From the NCBI RefSeq assembly GCF_003860125.1, contig NZ_RQYL01000009.1, forward strand, positions 1 through 64,000: DNA of 64,000 nucleotides. The letters run 5' to 3'. The notes under the pieces were generated by a model. That model was not told where the DNA came from. It ran no database searches and worked only from the letters and a program-made list of their open reading frames with translations. A program made the position numbers and the translations under genes. Origin of the DNA: Fretibacterium sp. OH1220_COT-178 (lineage in GTDB: Bacteria; Synergistota; Synergistia; Synergistales; Aminobacteriaceae). Position 1 is the first letter of the stretch, and each line of letters begins with the position of its first letter. Positions 59,198 through 64,000 of this stretch are shown here, one piece after another.

Positions 59198-60663
59198 GCG
59201 CGCGGGTCGCCGTGCTGGCCTCGGGCGGGGGGACGAACCTCCGGGCGCTCCTGGACGCGCAGGACGCGGGACGACTGCAGAGCGGGCGGGTCGTGCTGGT
59301 GCTCTCCGACAGGCCCGACGCCCATGCCCTGGAGCGGGCCCGTGCCCGTGGAGTGAGGGCCGAGGCCGTGGAGCCCCGGGGGTTCCCGGACGCGGCTGCG
59401 TTCGAGCGGCGCCTGCTGGCGCTCTTGGAGCGGGAGCGGATCGATGTCGTGGTGCTGGCGGGGTTTTTGCGGATTTTGGGCGCGGACTTCGTGGCGCGTT
59501 ACCGGGGGCGGATCCTGAACGTTCATCCCTCGCTGATCCCGTCCTTCTGCGGGCGCGGGTTCTACGGGCTTCGCGTGCACCGGGCGGCCCTCGCCGCGGG
59601 CGTCAAGGTGACCGGCGCGACGGTGCACCTGGTGGACGAGACGCCCGACGGAGGCCCCATCCTGATGCAGCGGGCGGTGGAGGTCCTGCCGGACGACACG
59701 CCGGAGGCGCTGCAGCGCCGGGTGATGGAGCAGGCCGAATGGCGCCTGCTGCCCGAGGCGGTCGAAAGGCTCTGCGGGAGCCTCAGGGGCTCTGCCCCTG
59801 AGACCCCGCCGAGGGAGCAAGCCCCCTCGGAACCCCTTCTACCTTTCTCGAGGGAGGGCGTTGCCCCCCCCCGAGAAAGGTCAATGGGGGTGCAGGGGGA
59901 CGAGTTCCCCTGCCAGGGGGTATGGGGGACGGAGTCCCCTGATCCCGTCAGCAGCCCTGCGGCGTTTCTGGGCGGCAACCGATACCCGGGCCGCGGCATC
60001 GTCCTGGGCTCGGCTCCGGACGGGGGCGCCGTCCTGGCCTACTTCATCATGGGGCGGAGTGCGCCGAGCCGCGCCCGGGTCTTCGAGCGGTCGGGGGACG
60101 ACCTCGTGATCCGGCTCCTGGACCCGGGGCGGGTGGCGGACCCCTCGTTGATCCTCTACGCGCCCCTGCGCGTCTGCGGGGAGCACGTCGTCGTGTCGAA
60201 CGGCGACCAGACGGAGACGATCCATGAGTTCCTGAGCGCCGGCGGCGGCTTCGAGGCGGCCCTGAGGACCCGCAGCCACGAGCCCGACGCGCCGCACCTC
60301 ACGCCGCGCGTCAGCGGCCTGCTGACCTTCGACGGGGCGGGGGGCTTTTCGTACCGGCTGAGCATCCTCAAGGCGGGGGCAGAGGGAGGCTGCCTCCGGC
60401 AGTTCTTCGAATATCGGGCGGTTCCCGGCCTCGGGCACCTCATCCACACCTATGCCGGCGACGGAGACCCCCTGCCGAGCTTCGGGGGCGAGCCCCGCGA
60501 AGTGCGGATCGGCTCGGACCTCGATGCCTTCGCCCAGGGGCTCTGGGCCGCGCTCGACGCCGAGAACCGCGTGGCGCTCTACGTCCGCCGTTACGCGGCG
60601 GAGGGCTCCGGGTACGAGGACCGGCTTTTCGACAGGCACGGGACGGGAGGGGTAGGACGTTGA
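59191..60663 (+). CDS. purN: GAR transformylase fused in frame to a PurO-like IMP cyclohydrolase
   Basis: The GTG at 59191 starts a PurN of normal length: VAVLASGGGTNLRALLDAQD, NVHPSLIPSF with catalytic Asn and His, and HLVDETPDGGPI with Asp. After residue about 197 the frame does not stop. It crosses a 160-base hairpin-rich repeat (59782-59942) and continues into a 235-residue IMP-cyclohydrolase domain of the PurO family: FLGGNRYPGRGIVLGSAPDG, VVVSNGDQTETIHEFLSAG, and HIxTYAGDGDPLPSF near the end. The first unit transfers formyl to GAR, the second closes FAICAR to IMP. Whether the cell makes one chain or two is open; no clear start was found for the second part. Confidence 0.85.
   Translation: MLSARVAVLASGGGTNLRALLDAQDAGRLQSGRVVLVLSDRPDAHALERARARGVRAEAVEPRGFPDAAAFERRLLALLERERIDVVVLAGFLRILGADFVARYRGRILNVHPSLIPSFCGRGFYGLRVHRAALAAGVKVTGATVHLVDETPDGGPILMQRAVEVLPDDTPEALQRRVMEQAEWRLLPEAVERLCGSLRGSAPETPPREQAPSEPLLPFSREGVAPPRERSMGVQGDEFPCQGVWGTESPDPVSSPAAFLGGNRYPGRGIVLGSAPDGGAVLAYFIMGRSAPSRARVFERSGDDLVIRLLDPGRVADPSLILYAPLRVCGEHVVVSNGDQTETIHEFLSAGGGFEAALRTRSHEPDAPHLTPRVSGLLTFDGAGGFSYRLSILKAGAEGGCLRQFFEYRAVPGLGHLIHTYAGDGDPLPSFGGEPREVRIGSDLDAFAQGLWAALDAENRVALYVRRYAAEGSGYEDRLFDRHGTGGVGR
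59782..59942 (+). repeat. Hairpin-rich palindromic repeat element inside the purN-purO join
   Basis: Five consecutive stems can be drawn: CTCAGGGGC/GCCCCTGAG, CCGAGGG/CCCTCGG, CCTTTCTCG/CGAGAAAGG, CAGGGG/CCCCTG and GGGGGAC/GTCCCCT. This is the layout of dispersed palindromic (REP/MITE-like) units of intergenic DNA. It has no stop in the purN frame and encodes a Pro/Gly-rich linker. No second copy is in the window. Confidence 0.75.
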
Positions 60664-61838
60664 AGGAGCTGGAGCTCAAGTATGGATGCAATCCCAATCA
60701 GGCCCCGGCGCGGCTCTTCGTGACGGAGGGGAGGCTTCCCTTCGAGGTGCTGAACGGCCGGCCGGGCTACATCAACTTTCTGGACGCCCTGAACGGCTGG
60801 CAGCTCGTGCGGGAGCTGCGCCGCACGCTCTCGCTGCCCGCGGCGGCCTCGTTCAAGCACGTCAGCCCCGCGGGCGCGGCGCTGGGATATCCCCTAAGCG
60901 AGGGGGAGAAGCGATTGTTCTTTGCTGACCTTCCGGGTCTGGAGGACTCCCCGCTGGCCTGCGCCTACGTTCGGGCGCGGGGGACGGACCGCATGTCCTC
61001 GTTCGGGGACTGGGTCGCGCTCAGCGACCCGTGCGATGCGACGACGGCGGCGGTGATCCGCCGCGAGGTGTCGGACGGGATCGTCGCGCCCGGCTACTCC
61101 GAGGAGGCTCTGGCGATCCTCGGGGGCAAGCGGGGCGGGGGCTACGCCATCGTGAGGATCGACCCGGACTGGGAGCCCGGACCGACGGAGCGGCGGCAGG
61201 TGTTCGGGGTCACGTTCGAGCAGCGGCGCAACGACGCGTCGGTCGATCCCTCGGTCTTCGACAGGCCGGTGACGCGGTGCAAAACCATTCCCGAGTCCGC
61301 GCGCCGCGACCTGACCCTGGCGCTGATCGTGCTCAAGTACACGCAGTCCAACTCCGTGTGCTACGCGCAGGGCGGCCAGACCCTGGGGGTCGGCGCGGGG
61401 CAGCAGTCGCGCGTGCACTGCACCCGCCTGGCGGGGGACAAGGCGGACATCCGGCTTCTGAGAGGACACCCCAGGGTGCTGGACCTGCCGTTCCGTCCCG
61501 ATCTGGGCCGGCCGGACCGGGACAACGCGATCGACGTCTACCTCTCCTCCACGCCGGAGGACGTCCTGGGCGAGGGGCTCTGGCCGCGCTGCTTCGTGCG
61601 GCGCCCGGAGCCGTTGACGCCCGGGGAGCGGCGCGCCTGGCTGGACGGCGCGACCGGCGTCTCGCTCGCGAGCGACGCCTTCTTCCCCTTCCCGGACAAC
61701 GTGGAGCGCGCGCGGCGGAGCGGCGTCACGGCCATAGCGCAGCCGGGCGGCTCGATCCGCGATGCCGACGTCGTCGAGGCGTGCGACCGGCACGGGATCG
61801 CGATGGTGATGACCGGACAACGGTTGTTCCATCACTGA
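60660..61838 (+). CDS. purH: AICAR transformylase, short PurH-type without the IMP cyclohydrolase domain
   Basis: 392 residues starting from TTG (overlapping the previous stop). KYGCNPNQAPARLFVTEGRL, AAASFKHVSPAGAALGYPLS (catalytic Lys-His), KYTQSNSVCYAQGGQTLGVG and GQQSRVHCTRLAGDKAD are the transformylase core, and DAFFPFPDNVERARRSGVTA with AQPGGSIRDADV ends it. Ordinary PurH is about 510 residues with an N-terminal cyclohydrolase domain; that part is missing and its work is presumably done by the PurO-like domain just upstream. Confidence 0.93.
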   Translation: MKELELKYGCNPNQAPARLFVTEGRLPFEVLNGRPGYINFLDALNGWQLVRELRRTLSLPAAASFKHVSPAGAALGYPLSEGEKRLFFADLPGLEDSPLACAYVRARGTDRMSSFGDWVALSDPCDATTAAVIRREVSDGIVAPGYSEEALAILGGKRGGGYAIVRIDPDWEPGPTERRQVFGVTFEQRRNDASVDPSVFDRPVTRCKTIPESARRDLTLALIVLKYTQSNSVCYAQGGQTLGVGAGQQSRVHCTRLAGDKADIRLLRGHPRVLDLPFRPDLGRPDRDNAIDVYLSSTPEDVLGEGLWPRCFVRRPEPLTPGERRAWLDGATGVSLASDAFFPFPDNVERARRSGVTAIAQPGGSIRDADVVEACDRHGIAMVMTGQRLFHH

Positions 61839-61947
61839 GTGTTATAGAAGATCATGTCGAACCGAAGGTTTGCGAGGCGGCCAAAGCGAGCCCCGTTTGC
61901 GTCGACGCAGCATCCGAGCGGGTCGCCTGCTTGAGGAGGAGCGCGTG

Positions 61948-63222
61948 ATGAACGTCATGGTCGTAGGAGGGGGCGGACGAGAGCACGCCATCGTGGAGAA
62001 GCTGGTCCGCAGCCCGCGGATCGGGAGCCTCTGCGTGCTTCCGGGCAACGGGGGCATCGCGGATCTGGCCGAGTGCGTGCCGATACCCGCGACGGACCTC
62101 GATTCGATCGTGGCCTTTGCGGCGGAGCGCTCGATCGACTTCGCCGTGGTGGCGCCGGACGACCCTCTGGTGATGGGGCTGGTCGACCGCCTGGAGGCCG
62201 TGGGCGTGCGTTGTTTCGGCCCCAATGCCCGGGCTGCGGCCATCGAGGGCAGCAAGGCCTATGCCAAGGACCTGATGCGCCGGTACGGGATTCCGACGGC
62301 CCGGTACGAGGTCTTCGACGATGTGGACCGGGCCCTGGAATACGCTGCGTCGGCGAAGGGGCCGATGGTGGTGAAGGCCGACGGGCTCGCGCGGGGAAAG
62401 GGCGTCGTGGTGGCGGAGGACGCGGTCCAGGCCGGGGCGGCGATCGTCTCCATCATGCGGGACCGGGTCTTCGGGGCGAGCGGCGAACGGGTCGTCATCG
62501 AGGAGAGGCTGAGCGGGCCGGAGGTCTCGGTGCTGGCCTTCACGGACGGACGCACGATCGTTCCGATGGTCTCGTCCATGGACCACAAGCGCGCCTTCGA
62601 CGGGGACACGGGGCCGAATACGGGCGGGATGGGGGCCGTGGCCCCGAACCCGTACTACGCCCCGGAGATCGCCGACGCCTGCATGGAGCGGATCTTTCGT
62701 CCCACGGTCGAGGCGCTGAGGGCCGAGGGGCGCCCGTTCAGGGGATGCCTGTATTTCGGACTGATGCTGACGGAGGAGGGGCCGAAGGTGATCGAGTACA
62801 ACTGCCGGTTCGGCGATCCGGAGGCCCAGGCGGTGCTGCCGCTTCTGGAGAGCGACCTGTTCGAGATCCTGCTCGCCGTTTCCGGGGAACGTCTGGCGGA
62901 GGCGGACGTCCGGTTTGCGGATGGGGCGTCCTGCTGCGTGGTCGTGGCCTCCTCGGGGTACCCCGGTCCCGTCCGGGACGGAATGGAGATTTATGTGGGC
63001 GCGGGCCTGCCGCCCGAGACGATCGTCTACCATGCCGGGACGAGGCGGGAGGGCGGACGCCTGAGGACGGCGGGGGGCCGCGTGCTCTCGGTTACGGCGG
63101 TCGCTCCGACGGCGGAGGAGGCGCGCGCTCGCGCCTATGCGGCCGTCGGGCTGATCCATTTCGAGGGGGCGCGCTTCCGGAACGATATCGGCATGGCGGG
63201 AGGGAGCATTCATGGTTCATAG
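61948..63222 (+). CDS. purD: Phosphoribosylamine-glycine ligase
   Basis: 424 residues, ATP-grasp enzyme. VVGGGGREHAIVEKLVRSPR and LPGNGGIADLAECV open it; VVKADGLARGKGVVV, DHKRAFDGDTGPNTGGMGAV and EYNCRFGDPEAQAVLPLLES are the nucleotide and metal motifs. Start ATG 61948 follows GAGGAGGAG; there is a 109-base gap after purH. It makes GAR. Confidence 0.97.
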   Translation: MNVMVVGGGGREHAIVEKLVRSPRIGSLCVLPGNGGIADLAECVPIPATDLDSIVAFAAERSIDFAVVAPDDPLVMGLVDRLEAVGVRCFGPNARAAAIEGSKAYAKDLMRRYGIPTARYEVFDDVDRALEYAASAKGPMVVKADGLARGKGVVVAEDAVQAGAAIVSIMRDRVFGASGERVVIEERLSGPEVSVLAFTDGRTIVPMVSSMDHKRAFDGDTGPNTGGMGAVAPNPYYAPEIADACMERIFRPTVEALRAEGRPFRGCLYFGLMLTEEGPKVIEYNCRFGDPEAQAVLPLLESDLFEILLAVSGERLAEADVRFADGASCCVVVASSGYPGPVRDGMEIYVGAGLPPETIVYHAGTRREGGRLRTAGGRVLSVTAVAPTAEEARARAYAAVGLIHFEGARFRNDIGMAGGSIHGS

Positions 63223-64000
63223 GCTGTATGTCGAGAGAAAAGCGCCGTTTCAGCAGGAGGCCGAGTCGCTTTGTGCGGAGCTCCGGGATGTCGTCGGGGT
63301 TCGGTCGCTGGAGCGGGTGCGGATTCTGAACCGGTACGACGTGGAGGGCGCGGACGACGAGACGCTGCGCGCGTGCCGCCGCGCGGTGTTCGCCGAGCCG
63401 CAGACGGACTACCTGCCCAATGGCGTTCCGGAGGGCGTGCGCGTGCTGGCGGTGGAGTTCCTGCCCGGCCAGTACGACCAGCGTGCCGATGCGGCGGAGC
63501 AGTGTTTCGAGCTCCTCTCGGGGGGGACGCGCCCGACCGTCCGGACGGCGCGCCTCTATCTTTTGTACGGGGCGCTGGACGACCGGGACTTCATGGCCGT
63601 GAAAAAACATCTGGTGAACCCGGTCGAGTGCCGCGAGGCGCAGCTGGAGGAGTACGCAACGCTCGCCGCCGAGCACCCCGTGCCGGCGGACGTCCCCGTG
63701 CTGGAGAACTTCCGCGGGTGCGGCGACGCGGAGCTTGGGGCGCTCGTCGCGGAGTACGGGCTGTCCATGACCGCGGACGACCTGAGGTGCTGCCGCGAGC
63801 ACTTCCGCTCCGAGGGACGGGACCCCACCCTGGCGGAGATCCGCGTGCTGGACACGTACTGGTCGGACCACTGCCGACACTCCACGTTTCTGACGGAGCT
63901 CGATTCCGTCGTCATCGAGGACGATCGCATACGTGCGGCCTGGGAGCGCTACCTGGGCGTGAGGCGCGATCTGGGCCGGGAGGGCCCCGTGACCCTGATG
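63212..64000 (+). CDS. purL: Phosphoribosylformylglycinamidine synthase, large form, cut by the window end
   Basis: The first 263 residues of a long PurL. The ATG overlaps purD by eleven bases with GGGAGG in place. N-terminal VHRLYVERKAPFQQEAESLC and RILNRYDVEGADDETLRACR are typical of the clostridial-type single-chain FGAM synthase (about 1250 residues), and DTYWSDHCRHSTF marks the start of the AIR-synthase-like half. It converts FGAR to FGAM with glutamine and ATP. The remainder lies outside. Confidence 0.93.
   Translation, partial: MVHRLYVERKAPFQQEAESLCAELRDVVGVRSLERVRILNRYDVEGADDETLRACRRAVFAEPQTDYLPNGVPEGVRVLAVEFLPGQYDQRADAAEQCFELLSGGTRPTVRTARLYLLYGALDDRDFMAVKKHLVNPVECREAQLEEYATLAAEHPVPADVPVLENFRGCGDAELGALVAEYGLSMTADDLRCCREHFRSEGRDPTLAEIRVLDTYWSDHCRHSTFLTELDSVVIEDDRIRAAWERYLGVRRDLGREGPVTLM

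Noticed and set aside
1-64000. CRISPR arrays, tRNA or rRNA genes
   Set aside because: No regularly spaced direct repeats, cloverleaf with TTCRANT loop or rRNA-like sequence was noticed on either strand by reading; a computed scan was not possible.

Overview
The window reads as a high-GC anaerobe, most probably a member of the Synergistota (oral or gut type). This is an inference from gene content, not a database match. It carries a selenocysteine-dependent glycine/sarcosine/betaine reductase component B with a BCCT carrier, many amino-acid and sugar ABC systems, a PaaK-type CoA ligase followed by an ACT-domain protein, and a purine operon in which the transformylase and a PurO-like cyclohydrolase are separate polypeptides. 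No rRNA, tRNA or CRISPR array was seen.

Layout. 1-5.9 kb is a lower-GC defence island on the minus strand. It is a decayed type I restriction operon (hsdM tail, hsdS with an in-frame amber codon, hsdR reduced to its two ends) whose middle holds an intact nuclease-helicase pair resembling Hachiman (HamA/HamB). 6-12.3 kb has a small half-domain binding protein, a Fe3+/phosphonate-type ABC importer (binding protein, permease, ATPase), a PHP phosphoesterase and an unknown protein. 12.4-16.7 kb is a reductase cluster: GrdE-like proprotein, GrdB-like selenoprotein and BCCT transporter, with a strong terminator between the last two.

17.1-26.5 kb is an accessory region of exported proteins in three repeated modules. 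Each module is an unknown exported or membrane-anchored protein followed by a streptopain-like (C10) protease gene. Only the third protease is intact, as a 1366-residue C10-BIG2-RTX protein; the other two are deletion remnants. 26.5-28.7 kb has a promoter, a 33-codon leader ORF, a terminator, then paaK and an ACT-domain gene. 28.7-30.4 kb encodes a NarL-type two-component pair.

31-49.8 kb is mostly transport and nucleoside metabolism: a polar amino-acid ABC importer, a NitT/TauT-type importer, a sugar-type importer with two binding proteins (one without a signal peptide), a PPC/DUF296 protein, an ECF transporter in which T, A and A' components are fused, a TGS-type nucleoside kinase, an AzgA/PbuG-type purine permease, an AlbA-like regulator and an aminotransferase. 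50-56.6 kb holds small exported proteins, six of them in one minus-strand run headed by a TMEM43-family membrane protein. 56.9 kb to the end is a purine operon controlled by a GntR/HutC repressor with visible tandem operators: purE, purM, purN fused to a PurO-like domain through a repeat element, a short purH-type transformylase, purD and the start of a large purL.
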